Positions 24,815 to 34,680 of a stretch of DNA of 64,000 nt are shown here, in pieces. Origin of the DNA: Lysobacter sp. FW306-1B-D06B (GTDB lineage: Bacteria > Pseudomonadota > Gammaproteobacteria > Xanthomonadales > Xanthomonadaceae); the NCBI RefSeq assembly GCF_038446665.1, contig NZ_CP151802.1, positions 2,666,001-2,730,000 of the forward strand. The letters are read 5' to 3'. The translations under genes were made by a program, and so were the position numbers. The first letter of the stretch is position 1. The number at the start of each line of letters is the position of its first letter. Under the pieces are notes generated by a model. The model made no database searches. It worked only from the letters and a program-made list of their open reading frames with translations, and had not been told where the DNA came from.

Positions 24815-25195
24815 TCACTTCACGGTCGAAAGGAAAGCGGCGATGTCGGCGATGTCCTGGTCGGAGAAGCTCTGCGACTGGGCCTGCATCGTCGGATGCT
24901 TGCGCGTTCCCTTCTTGTATTCGGTCAGCGCGTTGGTCAGGTACAGCTCCGACTGCCCGCCGATTTTCGGGACGTGGTAGTTCGGATACGCGTTCTTGTA
25001 GCCGGTGACGCCGTGGCAGCCCTGGCAGGTATAGGTCAACTGCTTGCCCCTGGCAGCGTCGCCCTTGAGCGGGGCCGGGGTCGTCGTCGCGGCCGGAGCG
25101 GCAGCAGCGGCGGGAGCCTGGGCATCCTGTGCCGACGCGCTGAACGCGGCGGTGGTCAGGACGAAGCAGGCGGCGATCATCAGCGGTCGCATCAT
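24815..25195 (-). CDS. Periplasmic cytochrome c (class I)
   Basis: A 126-residue protein with a cleavable signal peptide (AFSASAQD) and an Ala/Pro linker. The haem motif is CQGCH in TYTCQGCHGVTGY; the axial Met is probably in PTMQAQSQSF. YPNYHVPKIGGQSELYLTNAL and DIADIAAFLSTV fit the class I fold. It is paired with the cytochrome lipoprotein gene downstream. The start could be the first or the second Met. It has a good upstream promoter candidate. Confidence 0.92.
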   Translation of the reverse strand: MMRPLMIAACFVLTTAAFSASAQDAQAPAAAAAPAATTTPAPLKGDAARGKQLTYTCQGCHGVTGYKNAYPNYHVPKIGGQSELYLTNALTEYKKGTRKHPTMQAQSQSFSDQDIADIAAFLSTVK

Positions 25196-25286
25196 GTCGT
25201 AGTCCGCAATCTCGAATGGCTAGCGAAAGGTTTCTGAAGCTGGCTGCGCGCGGCGCCCTGTTAAGCCTGCCGCACATAAGTCGGCA

Positions 25287-25315
25287 AGTATAGCCTGCGA
25301 TCCCATTGCAACGAA
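25287..25315 (-). promoter_or_regulatory. Candidate promoter of the cytochrome c pair
   Basis: On the minus strand, TATACT (25292-25287) forms a good -10 element, with TTCGTT 17 bp upstream as a weak -35. It predicts an 85-base leader. Confidence 0.45.
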
Positions 25316-25493
25316 GTCGCCCCTTACTGCATCGAAGATGGGTGCGTGCCGCATTGCGATGTTCGATCGGCTAACGCACGACGTGGCTCCAGTCACCATG
25401 ACCTTCGGCGGATGGAGGGTTTCTGGGGCGGTGATATACCTATATACAACACCGGCACAAAGGCCGGTCATCAGCCACCTTGGGGTCCAATTC

Positions 25494-26630
25494 ATGCGTC
25501 ACTTCACCCGAAATCGCAGCCGTGGTCTCGCCCGCGCCGCTGTCGTCCTGTTGCCGTGCCTGTTGCTGCTCAGCGCCTGCAAGGGCGGGGGCGAAGGCGA
25601 GGCCCAGGCCAAGGCCGGGGAGGACAAGAAGGGTCCCGAAGCCGTGCCGGTCGAGGTCGCCAAGGCCTCCCGTCGCGCCGTCGCCGCCAGCTACACCGGC
25701 ACCGCGCCGCTGGAGCCGGTGGCCGAGTCGCAGGTGGTCGCCAAGACCTCGGGCGTTGCCCTCAACGTGATGGTCGAGGAAGGTCAGCAGGTCCGCGCCG
25801 GCCAGAGCCTGGTGCGTCTGGATTCGGCCCGCTCCGAGCTGGCCGCCGCGCAGACCGCCGCGCAGATGCGCAAGCTCGAGGCCAACTACGCCCGCGCCAA
25901 GCAGATGGCCGACCAGAAGCTGCTCAGCGCCAACGACAACGACCAGCTCCGTTTCGATCTTGAAGAAGCCCGCGCCGCCAACCGCATGGCGAACCTGGAG
26001 CTGTCCTACGCCAGCGTCGAAGCGCCGATCTCCGGCGTGATCGCCTCGCGTTCGATCAAGACCGGCAACTTCGTCCAGATCAACACGCCGATCTTCCGCA
26101 TCGTCGACACCTCGCGCCTGGAGGCCACGCTCAACGTGCCCGAGCGCGAGCTGGTGACGCTGAAGGCCGGCCTCCCGGTCGCGCTGGTCGTCGACGCCCT
26201 GCCGGGCAAGACCTTCCAGGGCACGGTGGATCGCGTTTCGCCGGTGGTCGATTCGGGCAGCGGTACCTTCCGCGTCGTGTGCGCGTTCAAGGGCGACGGC
26301 ATCCTGCAGCCGGGCATGTTCGGCCGCATCAAGATCGACTACGACCAGCGCGCCGACGCCCTCGTCGTACCGCGCGTGGCGCTGCTGGAAGACGACGGCG
26401 ACCCGGCGGTGTTCGTGGTCACCGGCGACAAGACCAAGCGCGTGCCGGTCAAGCTGGGTTACATGGACGGTTCGTGGGCCGAAGTCCGCGAAGGCGTGAA
26501 GGAAGGCGAGCAGGTCGTGATCGCGGGCAAGACCGCGCTGCGCGACGGCTCGGTGGTGCAGGTGCTGGGCCAGCCGCAGGCGAAGAAGCCCGAAGTCGCC
26601 TCGGTCGCCAAGTCCGACAACAAGCAGTAA
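25494..26630 (+). CDS. RND efflux periplasmic adaptor subunit (membrane fusion protein)
   Basis: A 378-residue lipoprotein-like adaptor that joins the inner-membrane pump to an outer-membrane channel. A signal with lipobox LLSACK begins it. The lipoyl half-motif (VVAKTSGVALNVMVEEGQQV then LVRLDSARSELA), helical hairpin, second lipoyl half (YASVEAPISGVIASRSIKTG), beta-barrel and C-terminal domain (VRVPVKLGYMDGSWAEVREG type) follow. The start at 25494 is chosen for the signal. It is first in a three-gene operon with two pump genes; no outer-membrane factor or local regulator is seen. Confidence 0.93.
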   Translation: MRHFTRNRSRGLARAAVVLLPCLLLLSACKGGGEGEAQAKAGEDKKGPEAVPVEVAKASRRAVAASYTGTAPLEPVAESQVVAKTSGVALNVMVEEGQQVRAGQSLVRLDSARSELAAAQTAAQMRKLEANYARAKQMADQKLLSANDNDQLRFDLEEARAANRMANLELSYASVEAPISGVIASRSIKTGNFVQINTPIFRIVDTSRLEATLNVPERELVTLKAGLPVALVVDALPGKTFQGTVDRVSPVVDSGSGTFRVVCAFKGDGILQPGMFGRIKIDYDQRADALVVPRVALLEDDGDPAVFVVTGDKTKRVPVKLGYMDGSWAEVREGVKEGEQVVIAGKTALRDGSVVQVLGQPQAKKPEVASVAKSDNKQ

Positions 26631-26645
26631 TCGCGGAGAGCGAAC

Positions 26646-29600
26646 GTGACGCAACCTGCGCACACACCTGGTTTCAACCTGGTGGAGTTCTCCACGCGCC
26701 GTCGAGTGACGGTGATGATGGTGACCCTCACCTTCGTGCTCTTCGGATTCATCGCGTTGGGCGACCTCAAGGTCAACCTGCTGCCTGACCTGAGCTACCC
26801 CACGCTGACGGTGCGCACCGAATACACCGGTGCCGCGCCGTCGGAAATCGAGACCTTGATCAGCGAGCCGGTCGAAGAGGCCGTCGGCGTGGTCAAGGGG
26901 CTGCGCAAGCTCAAGTCGGTTTCGCGCACCGGGCAGAGCGATGTCGTGCTCGAGTTCGCCTGGGGCACCGACATGGACCAGGCCAGCCTGGAAGTCCGCG
27001 ACAAGATGGAGGTGCTGCAGCTGCCGCTGGAGGCCAAGGCCCCGGTGCTGCTGCGCTTCAATCCGTCGACCGAGCCGATTCTGCGCATCGCGCTGTCGCC
27101 CAAGACCGAGGCGACGAGCGACACCGAAGCCATGCGCCAGCTCACCGCGCTGCGCCGCTATGCCGACGACGACCTGAAGAAGAAGCTCGAGCCGGTCGAA
27201 GGCGTGGCTGCGGTGAAGGTCGGCGGCGGTCTGGAAGATGAAATCCAGGTCGACATCGACCAGCAGAAGATCGCGCAGCTGAACCTGCCGATCGACACCG
27301 TCATCCAGCGTCTGCAGCAGGAGAACATCAACATCTCCGGCGGCCGCCTGGAAGAAGGCTCGCAGCGTTACCTCGTGCGCACGGTGAACCAGTTCGCCAA
27401 CGTGCCCGAGATCCGCGAGATGCTCGTCACCACGCAGAGCGGCGGCGACGGCGCGGCCGCGAGCGCGGCGGCGCAGATGGCCGCGATCGCGGCGCAGACC
27501 GGTTCGGCCGAAGCGATGGCCGCGGCGGCATCGGTGCAGAGCGCCAACTCCGCCGGCGGCGCGACTGTCGCCGGTGGCATGCCCGTGCGCCTGAAGGACG
27601 TCGCCGACGTGCGCCAGGGCTTCAAGGAACGCGAGGCGATCATCCGCCTGGCGGGCAAGGAAGCGGTCGAACTGGCGATCTACAAGGAAGGCGATGCGAA
27701 CACCGTCGCCACTGCCGACGCCATCCAGAAGCGCCTGGACGAAATCAAGGAACAGGTGCCGCCGGACGTCGAGCTGACGACCATCGACGACCAGTCGACC
27801 TTCATCCGTCACGCCATCAGCGACGTCAAGTTCGACGCGGTGATCGGCGGCGCGCTGGCGATCCTGATCATCTTCCTGTTCCTGCGCGATGGCTGGAGCA
27901 CGTTCGTCATCAGCCTGTCGCTGCCGGTGTCGATCATCACGACGTTCTTCTTCATGGGCCAGATGGGCCTGAGCCTCAACGTCATGTCGCTCGGCGGCCT
28001 GGCGCTGGCGACCGGCCTGGTGGTGGACGACTCCATCGTCGTACTGGAAAGCATCGCCAAGGCGCGCGAACGCGGCCTGGGCGTGCTGGAAGCCGCCATC
28101 GCCGGCACGCGTGAAGTGAGCATGGCCGTGGTCGCGTCCACGCTGACCACCATCGCGGTGTTCCTGCCGCTGGTGTTCGTGCAGGGCATCGCTGGGCAGC
28201 TGTTCCGCGACCAGGCGCTGACCGTGGCGCTCGCGATCGGCATCTCGCTGATCGTGTCGATGACGTTGATCCCGATGCTGAGCGCGCTCAAGGGACGTCC
28301 GCCGATGGCCTTCCCGGAGGAAGCGCCGCATCCGCGCTGGGAGCCCAAGTCGAAGATCGGCATGCCGCTGGCCTACACGCAGCGCGGCATCGGCTGGACC
28401 CTGCGCACGTTCTTCTTCGGTATCGCGTGGTTGATCGTGCGCGCGTGGCGTGGCCTGGTCGCCGTGGTCGGCCCGGTCATGCGCGCCGCGAGCGATCTGG
28501 CGATGGCGCCGTACGGCCGCGCCGAACGCGGCTATCTGAAGCTGCTGCCGAGCGCGTTGAAGCGTCCGACGCTGGTGCTGGGTTCTGCCGCGGTGGCGTT
28601 CGCGTTGACGCTGTTGGCGGTGCCGTTGCTCGGCGCGGACTTGATCCCGCAGCTGGCGCAGGACCGCTTCGAGATGACCGTGAAGCTCCCGCCCGGCACG
28701 CCGCTGCGCGACACCGATGCACTGGTGCGCGAACTGCAGCAGAAGCACGCCAAGGACGACGGCATCCGCGCGCTGTACGGCGTGAGCGGCAGTGGCACGC
28801 GACTGGACGCCAATCCGACCGAAAGCGGCGAGAACATCGGCAAGCTCACCGTCGTGATGGAGAACGGCGGCAGCAAGGCGGTGGAAGCGGCCGAAACCGA
28901 ACGCCTGCGTACGACGATGCAGTCGCATCCGGGCGCGCAGGTCGACTTCGCCCGTCCGGAGCTCTTCAGCTTCTCCACGCCGCTGGAAATCGAGCTGCGC
29001 GGTCAGGACCTGGAAGGCATCCAGCAGGCCGGCCAGCGCATGGCCGCACTGCTGCGCGCCAACCCGCACTACGCCGACGTGAAGTCGACGGTGGAAGAGG
29101 GCTTCCCGGAGATCCAGATCCGCTTCGACCAGGACCGCGCCGGTGCGCTCGGCCTGACCACGCGCCAGATCGCCGACGTGGTGGTGAAGAAGGTGCGCGG
29201 CGACGTCGCCACGCGCTACAGCTTCCGCGATCGCAAGATCGACGTGCTGGTGCGCGCACGCGAAACCGACCGTGCCTCCGTCGACAGCATCCGCCGCCTC
29301 ATCGTGAACCCGGGCAGCAACCGTCCGGTCACGCTGGACTCGGTGGCGGACGTGGTCGCGACCACAGGCCCGAGCGAAATCCATCGCGCCGACCAGGTGC
29401 GTGTGGCGATCGTCTCGGCGAACCTGCGCGACATCGACCTGGGCACCGCCGTGCGCGAAGTCCAGGACATGGTGTCCAAGCAGCCCATCGGTGCCGGCGT
29501 CACCATGCACATCGGCGGGCAGGGCGAGGAACTGGCCGAATCGGTGAACGCGCTGCTGTTCGCGTTCGGCCTGGCGGTCTTCCTGGTGTACCTGGTGATG

Positions 29601-30122
29601 GCGTCGCAGTTCGAATCGCTGCTGCATCCGTTCGTCATCCTGTTCACCATTCCGCTGGCGCTGGTCGGTGCGGTGCTCGCGCTGCTGATCACCAACTCGC
29701 CGGTGTCGGTGGTGGTGTTCATCGGCCTGATCCTGCTGGTCGGCCTGGTGGTGAAGAACGCGATCATCCTGGTCGACAAGGTGAACCAGTTGCGCGAGGC
29801 GGGCGTTCCCAAGCGCGAGGCGCTGGTGGAAGGCGCGCGTTCCCGACTGCGTCCGATCATCATGACCACGACCTGCACGCTGTTCGGCTTCCTGCCGCTG
29901 GCGCTGGCCATGGGCGAGGGTGCCGAAGTGCGTTCGCCGATGGCGATCACCGTGATCGGCGGCCTGCTGGTCTCCACGCTGCTGACGCTGGTGGTGATCC
30001 CGGTGGTGTACGACCTGCTGGATCGCCGTCCGGACGAGTATTACGTCAAGCGTGCCAAGCGCACGCACGTCCCTTCGGGCGAGTCGGCGGAAGGCGCCGG
30101 CGGCCAGGTCGAGCCGGTCTGA
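26646..30122 (+). CDS. RND efflux pump inner-membrane subunit 1 (canonical proton relay)
   Basis: A 1158-residue pump of the AcrB/MexB superfamily (HAE-1-like). It begins with GTG at 26646, 15 bp after the adaptor gene. The membrane relay residues align as Asp461-Asp462 in LVVDDSIVVLES and Lys1037 in VVKNAIILVDK. Other family segments include TVRTEYTGAAPSEIETLISE, EGVAAVKVGG and GFLPLALAMGEGAE. It is longer than most HAE-1 pumps because of an Ala/Gly-rich insertion near residues 255-310. The substrate is unknown. Confidence 0.94.
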   Translation: MTQPAHTPGFNLVEFSTRRRVTVMMVTLTFVLFGFIALGDLKVNLLPDLSYPTLTVRTEYTGAAPSEIETLISEPVEEAVGVVKGLRKLKSVSRTGQSDVVLEFAWGTDMDQASLEVRDKMEVLQLPLEAKAPVLLRFNPSTEPILRIALSPKTEATSDTEAMRQLTALRRYADDDLKKKLEPVEGVAAVKVGGGLEDEIQVDIDQQKIAQLNLPIDTVIQRLQQENINISGGRLEEGSQRYLVRTVNQFANVPEIREMLVTTQSGGDGAAASAAAQMAAIAAQTGSAEAMAAAASVQSANSAGGATVAGGMPVRLKDVADVRQGFKEREAIIRLAGKEAVELAIYKEGDANTVATADAIQKRLDEIKEQVPPDVELTTIDDQSTFIRHAISDVKFDAVIGGALAILIIFLFLRDGWSTFVISLSLPVSIITTFFFMGQMGLSLNVMSLGGLALATGLVVDDSIVVLESIAKARERGLGVLEAAIAGTREVSMAVVASTLTTIAVFLPLVFVQGIAGQLFRDQALTVALAIGISLIVSMTLIPMLSALKGRPPMAFPEEAPHPRWEPKSKIGMPLAYTQRGIGWTLRTFFFGIAWLIVRAWRGLVAVVGPVMRAASDLAMAPYGRAERGYLKLLPSALKRPTLVLGSAAVAFALTLLAVPLLGADLIPQLAQDRFEMTVKLPPGTPLRDTDALVRELQQKHAKDDGIRALYGVSGSGTRLDANPTESGENIGKLTVVMENGGSKAVEAAETERLRTTMQSHPGAQVDFARPELFSFSTPLEIELRGQDLEGIQQAGQRMAALLRANPHYADVKSTVEEGFPEIQIRFDQDRAGALGLTTRQIADVVVKKVRGDVATRYSFRDRKIDVLVRARETDRASVDSIRRLIVNPGSNRPVTLDSVADVVATTGPSEIHRADQVRVAIVSANLRDIDLGTAVREVQDMVSKQPIGAGVTMHIGGQGEELAESVNALLFAFGLAVFLVYLVMASQFESLLHPFVILFTIPLALVGAVLALLITNSPVSVVVFIGLILLVGLVVKNAIILVDKVNQLREAGVPKREALVEGARSRLRPIIMTTTCTLFGFLPLALAMGEGAEVRSPMAITVIGGLLVSTLLTLVVIPVVYDLLDRRPDEYYVKRAKRTHVPSGESAEGAGGQVEPV

Positions 30123-30135
30123 GGAGCATGCCGAC

Positions 30136-33100
30136 ATGACCATTGCGGAGCTCAGCATCAAGCGGCCGGTCACGGCGATCATGTTCTTCGTGTCGCTGTT
30201 CGTGATTGGCCTGATCGCGGCGATCCGCCTGCCGCTTGAAGCCTTCCCGGAAGTCTCGCCGCCCTTCATCTTCGTCCAGGTTCCCTACACCGGCTCCACC
30301 CCCGAGGAGGTGGAGCGCACGCTGCTGCGTCCGGTGGAGGAAGCCCTGTCGACGATGACCGGCATCAAGCGCATGGACGCGAACGCCCGTGCCGACGGCG
30401 CCGAGATCTTCATGCAGTTCTCCGACTGGAACCGCGATGTGGCGATCGCGGCGTCGGAGGCGCGCGAGCGCATCGACGCGATCCGCGACGACCTGCCGGA
30501 GGACCTGCAGCGCTACAACGTCTTCAAGTTTTCCACGACCGACGAGCCGGTCCTGCGTGTCCGTCTGGCCAGCAAGAGCGACCTGACCGGCTCGTACGAC
30601 ATGATCGAGCGCGAGTTCAAGCGCCGCATCGAGCGCATCCCGGGCGTGGCGCGCGTGGACGTGACGGGCGCGGCGCCGAACGAGGTGGAGATCGCGATCG
30701 ATCCCGATCGCCTGACCGCGCACAACCTCAGCCTCAACGAGCTCAACGAGCGGCTGAAGGCGGTGAACTTCTCCATCTCCGCCGGCCAGATCGACGATGG
30801 CGGTCGCCGTCTGCGCGTGCAGCCGGTGGGTGAGATCGCCGACCTGCAACAGCTGCGCGACCTGGTCATCAACAACGCCGGCGTTCGCCTGGGCGACATC
30901 GCACAGGTGCGCCTGAAGCCGCAGCGCATGAATTACGGGCGCCGTCTCGACGGCCGTCCGGCGATCGGCCTGGACATCTTCAAGGAACGCAACGCGAATC
31001 TGGTCGATGTGTCCAGCAAGGCATTGGCGGAAGTGGAGGCGATCCGCAAGCAGCCCGAGCTGAGCGACATCCGCATCATCATCATCGACAACCAGGGCGA
31101 TAACGTCACCAAGTCGCTGCTGGAACTGGCCGAGGCCGGCGGCATCGGCTTGCTGCTGTCGATCGCGGTGCTGTTCTTCTTCCTGCGCCACTGGCCGTCG
31201 ACGCTGATGGTGACCCTGGCCATCCCGATCTGCTTCGTGATGACGCTGGGCTTCATGTACTTCACCGGCGTCACGCTCAACATCCTGTCGATGATGGGCC
31301 TGCTGCTGGCGGTGGGCATGCTGGTGGACAACGCGGTCGTGGTGGTGGAAAGCATCTACCAGGAACGCGAGCGCATGCCGGACAACCCGGTGGGGGCGTC
31401 GATCCTGGGCACCAAGCACGTCGCCATCGCGCTGTCGGCGGGCACGCTGTGCCACTGCATCGTGTTCCTGCCGAACCTGTTCGGCGAGCGCAACTTCCTG
31501 AGCATCTACCTGTCGCAGATCGCGATCACGATCTCGGTGTCGCTGCTGGCCTCGTGGCTGGTGGCGGTGAGCCTGATCCCGATGATCTCCGCGCGACTGA
31601 AGACGCCGCCGGCGGTGAGGTCGGAACACGGCCTGATCCCGCGCATGCAGAAGCGCTATGCGACGTTCCTGCGCTGGACGCTGGAACACCGCGGCAAGGC
31701 CGTGCTCGGCATCCTGCTGATCATCGCCGTGAGCATCGTGCCGTTCATGCTGACCAAGAAGAACATGTTCGGTGGCGACGACGGCACCGAGACGAACATC
31801 TTCTACCAGTGGAAGGGCGCGTACACCAAGGAGCAGATGTCGGACGAGATCCTCAAGATCGAGAAGTTCCTCGACGGCAACCGCAAGAAGTACAACATCA
31901 CCCAGATCTACTCGTATTACAGCGAGCAGGGTTGGGGTGGTACGCGCATCACCTTCGACGTCGCCAAGATCAGCGAGTCCAAGGGCATCATCGAGCAGCT
32001 TCGCAAGGACCTGCCGAAGTCGGCCCGCGCCAACATCGGCATCGGCAACCAGGGCGGTGGCGGCGGCGGTGGCGGCGGTCCCGGCCAGAACGTGCAGGTG
32101 CAGCTGGTGGGTGATTCGACCGAGACGCTGGTCGAGCTGGCCAACGACATCGTGCCCATCCTCGCCAAGCGCAAGGAACTGCGCGATGTGCGCGTGGACA
32201 TCGGCGACCAGAACAGCGAGCTGTCGGTGCGCGTGGATCGTGAGCGCGCGGCGTCCTTCGGCTTCAGCGCGCAGGAAGTGGCGAGCTTCGTCGGCCTGGC
32301 GTTGCGCGGCGCACCGCTGCGTGAGTTCCGTCGCGGCGACACCGAGGTTCCGGTGTGGGTCCGTTTCGCCGGCGCCGAGAAGTTCGGCATGGAAGACGTC
32401 GCCAGCTTCACCGTACGCGCGCCGGACGGCCGCACCGTTCCGTTGCTGGCGATGGTGGACGTGGCGATCAAGCCGTCGGCCACGCAGATCCAGCGCGCCA
32501 ACCGGCAGACGACGGTCGCCATCCAGGCCAACCTCGGCGAGAAGGTCACCGTGCCCGAAGCGCGCAAGGCGATGGAGGAAGTGCTCAAGTCGGTGGCGTT
32601 CCCGGCCGGCTACAACTTCACCTTCGAGTCCGGCGCCTTCGAGGACGAGGCCGAAGCGAACAAGCAGATGATGTTCAACCTGCTGATCGCGCTGATCATG
32701 ATCTACGTGGTGATGGCGGCGGTGTTCGAGTCGCTGCTGTTCCCCTCAGCCATCATGAGCGGCGTGTTGTTCTCGGTGTTCGGCGTGTTCTGGCTGTTCT
32801 GGCTCACCGGCACGGAGTTCAACATCATGGCCTTCATCGGCATCCTGGTGCTGATGGGCGTGGTGGTGAACAACGGCATCGTGATGATCGAGCACATCAA
32901 CAACCTGCGGCGTCGCGGCCTGTCGCGCACCGACGCGCTGGTGGAAGGCAGCAAGGAACGCCTGCGCCCGATCCTGATGACGATGGGCACGGCGATCCTG
33001 GCGATGGTGCCGATCTCGCTGACGCAGACGCAGATCGGCGGCGACGGTCCGGCGTACTACCCGATGGCGCGCGCGATCGCCGGCGGCCTGGCGTTCTCGA

Positions 33101-33249
33101 CGGTGGTCAGCCTGCTGTTCCTGCCGACGATCTACGCGATGCTCGACGATCTGCGCACCAATACCGCGCGCATGGTCCGTCGCGCGCGGGGGAAGCAGGT
33201 GGAAGGTCCGACCGGCGGCGCGACGATCACCGCACTCTCGGTGGATTGA
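30136..33249 (+). CDS. RND efflux pump inner-membrane subunit 2 (altered proton relay)
   Basis: A 1037-residue pump subunit that begins 13 bp after the first pump, with GAGGAG nine bases upstream. It has the family's twelve membrane segments and PVTAIMFFVSLFVIGLIAA near the N-terminus. At the relay sites it has Asp398-Asn399 (MLVDNAVVVVES) and Asn912-Asn913 (VVVNNGIVMIEH) in place of the Asp-Asp and Lys of canonical pumps. A run of nine Gly lies near residue 640. The subunit may assemble with pump 1 into a mixed trimer, as in MdtBC. Confidence 0.94.
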   Translation: MTIAELSIKRPVTAIMFFVSLFVIGLIAAIRLPLEAFPEVSPPFIFVQVPYTGSTPEEVERTLLRPVEEALSTMTGIKRMDANARADGAEIFMQFSDWNRDVAIAASEARERIDAIRDDLPEDLQRYNVFKFSTTDEPVLRVRLASKSDLTGSYDMIEREFKRRIERIPGVARVDVTGAAPNEVEIAIDPDRLTAHNLSLNELNERLKAVNFSISAGQIDDGGRRLRVQPVGEIADLQQLRDLVINNAGVRLGDIAQVRLKPQRMNYGRRLDGRPAIGLDIFKERNANLVDVSSKALAEVEAIRKQPELSDIRIIIIDNQGDNVTKSLLELAEAGGIGLLLSIAVLFFFLRHWPSTLMVTLAIPICFVMTLGFMYFTGVTLNILSMMGLLLAVGMLVDNAVVVVESIYQERERMPDNPVGASILGTKHVAIALSAGTLCHCIVFLPNLFGERNFLSIYLSQIAITISVSLLASWLVAVSLIPMISARLKTPPAVRSEHGLIPRMQKRYATFLRWTLEHRGKAVLGILLIIAVSIVPFMLTKKNMFGGDDGTETNIFYQWKGAYTKEQMSDEILKIEKFLDGNRKKYNITQIYSYYSEQGWGGTRITFDVAKISESKGIIEQLRKDLPKSARANIGIGNQGGGGGGGGGPGQNVQVQLVGDSTETLVELANDIVPILAKRKELRDVRVDIGDQNSELSVRVDRERAASFGFSAQEVASFVGLALRGAPLREFRRGDTEVPVWVRFAGAEKFGMEDVASFTVRAPDGRTVPLLAMVDVAIKPSATQIQRANRQTTVAIQANLGEKVTVPEARKAMEEVLKSVAFPAGYNFTFESGAFEDEAEANKQMMFNLLIALIMIYVVMAAVFESLLFPSAIMSGVLFSVFGVFWLFWLTGTEFNIMAFIGILVLMGVVVNNGIVMIEHINNLRRRGLSRTDALVEGSKERLRPILMTMGTAILAMVPISLTQTQIGGDGPAYYPMARAIAGGLAFSTVVSLLFLPTIYAMLDDLRTNTARMVRRARGKQVEGPTGGATITALSVD

Positions 33250-33271
33250 TTCGCGCAGTGGCACGGAAATG

Positions 33272-33307
33272 AAAAGGGCCGGAGTGGAAGCTCCGGCCCT
33301 TTTTCTT
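33272..33307. terminator. Bidirectional terminator between the RND operon and traB-like gene
   Basis: AAAAGGGCCGGAG and CTCCGGCCCTTTTT surround a six-base loop. T-runs exist on both strands, serving two convergent units. Confidence 0.92.
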
Positions 33308-33327
33308 GCAAGCCTTGCGGCGTCGTA

Positions 33328-34533
33328 TCAGCCCAGCAAGCGCCCGCCAATGCGGAACACGCCCACCCATGCGCCGATCGCCGAGCCCAGGTTGGTCAGC
33401 AGGAACGTCACCAGCACGCGCGCCACGCGGTTGCGATACCAGCCGCGCACGCTCTGCACGTCGTCGCGCAGGGACATGAAGTCGGCATAGGTCGGCTTGC
33501 GGATGCGCGCCTCGGTGAGTGCGCTGAAGGTGCCGGTGGGCACGCCCAGGCGGAACGGCTTGAGCGGCGCGAACACCGCGGCCGTCAGGATGCTCAGCGG
33601 ATGCGCCGTCGCCAGCGCGCAGCCGATGGCAGCGAAGCCGGCGGTGCAGGCGACCCATTGCAGCAGCAGATCGGCGCCCATGGCGAAACCGCCGCGCCAG
33701 ATGCCCACGCCGATGCCGGCGGCGATCAGCGCCACGACGATGATGCCCAGCCACGGCGTGCGGCTCTTCTTGCGAACGGATTCCAGTTCGGTGCGGATCG
33801 CTTCGGGATCGCGCGTTTCTTCGCGCAGGTGACGGGCCAGTCCCTGCAGGTGGCCGGCGCCGACCACCGCCAATACTTCGCGCGCGTCGCCGTGCGTTTC
33901 GCGCAGTCGCGCGGCCATGTAGCGGTCGCGCTCGGCGATGACGGCTTCGTAGAGTTCCGGGCTGTCGCTGGCGAATTCGCTGAAACTCGATTCGAGCATG
34001 TCGCCCTGCTTGAGCTTCTCGATGTCGGCTTCGCCTACTTCCTCATCGACGAAGAGCGCGGTGATCAGGCCCGAGGCGAGCTTGATGCGACCCCAGAAAC
34101 CGAGCCCCGCACTCGCGCGCTTGAAGGTCAGGCCGACGTCGCGATCGATCAGGTGCACGGGCAGGTCGCGTTCGCGCGCTTCCAGCACGGCGCGCTTGAG
34201 CTCGGCGCCGGGCTCGATGCCCAACTGCTCGGCCAGGCGTCGCTGGTAGGCGGCCAGCGCGAGGTTGGCGGCGAACAACGCGGTCTTGCCCTTGCGGATG
34301 ACCTCGACCAGGTCCATCCGCGCCATCGCATCCGGGTCGGTCAGCGCCTGCAGGCGCTGCGGGTCCAGTTCGACCGCCACCGCGTCGAAGGCGCCGCTGA
34401 CCACGGCATCGCGCACGGCCTCCACGCTCGCCAGCGAGACGTGTGCGGTGCCCAGCAGGGTGTAGCGGACGCCGTCGCGTTCGACGATGGCGTGGGGCTG
34501 GCTTTCGAGCAACGCCTGCAGCGACTCAGACAT
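33328..34533 (-). CDS. TraB/PrgY-like membrane protein
   Basis: A 401-residue protein. The N-terminal TraB domain has GTAHVS at residues 28-33, AVELDPQR, the helix PGAELKRAVLEARE and the second glycine-His motif AVVGAGHLQGL; these residues are conserved in TraB/PrgY/GumN proteins, thought to be metal proteases. The C-terminal third contains three membrane segments (LGIIVVALIAAGIGVGI, WVACTAGFAAIGCALA and VARVLVTFLLTNLGSAIGAW). Cellular role is not established. It begins with ATG at 34533. Confidence 0.88.
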   Translation of the reverse strand: MSESLQALLESQPHAIVERDGVRYTLLGTAHVSLASVEAVRDAVVSGAFDAVAVELDPQRLQALTDPDAMARMDLVEVIRKGKTALFAANLALAAYQRRLAEQLGIEPGAELKRAVLEARERDLPVHLIDRDVGLTFKRASAGLGFWGRIKLASGLITALFVDEEVGEADIEKLKQGDMLESSFSEFASDSPELYEAVIAERDRYMAARLRETHGDAREVLAVVGAGHLQGLARHLREETRDPEAIRTELESVRKKSRTPWLGIIVVALIAAGIGVGIWRGGFAMGADLLLQWVACTAGFAAIGCALATAHPLSILTAAVFAPLKPFRLGVPTGTFSALTEARIRKPTYADFMSLRDDVQSVRGWYRNRVARVLVTFLLTNLGSAIGAWVGVFRIGGRLLG

Positions 34534-34596
34534 CGGGCCGCCCGACGGAACGGGTGGAGGGCAGAGCGGGGATGTGCATCAGCGGTCCTGCAGCAA

Positions 34597-34619
34597 GACG
34601 GCGCCCCGGGGGCGCCGTC
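34597..34619 (-). terminator. Palindromic hairpin between the hydrolase and traB-like genes
   Basis: GACGGCGCCCC and GGGGCGCCGTC form 11-bp arms with one central base. There is no T-run, so it may be a weak terminator or a regulatory stem-loop. Confidence 0.4.
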
Positions 34620-34680
34620 GGTGGAAATCGGTTGCAGGAAGCTTAGGGCCTCATTCGGGACCGGGCAATGAACCCGCGTC

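Noticed and set aside
25440..30269. Minus-strand open frame of 1609 codons opposite the RND genes
   Set aside because: It lies fully opposite two clear RND genes, is His/Arg/Asp-rich and low in hydrophobic structure, and results from G/C bias at third positions.
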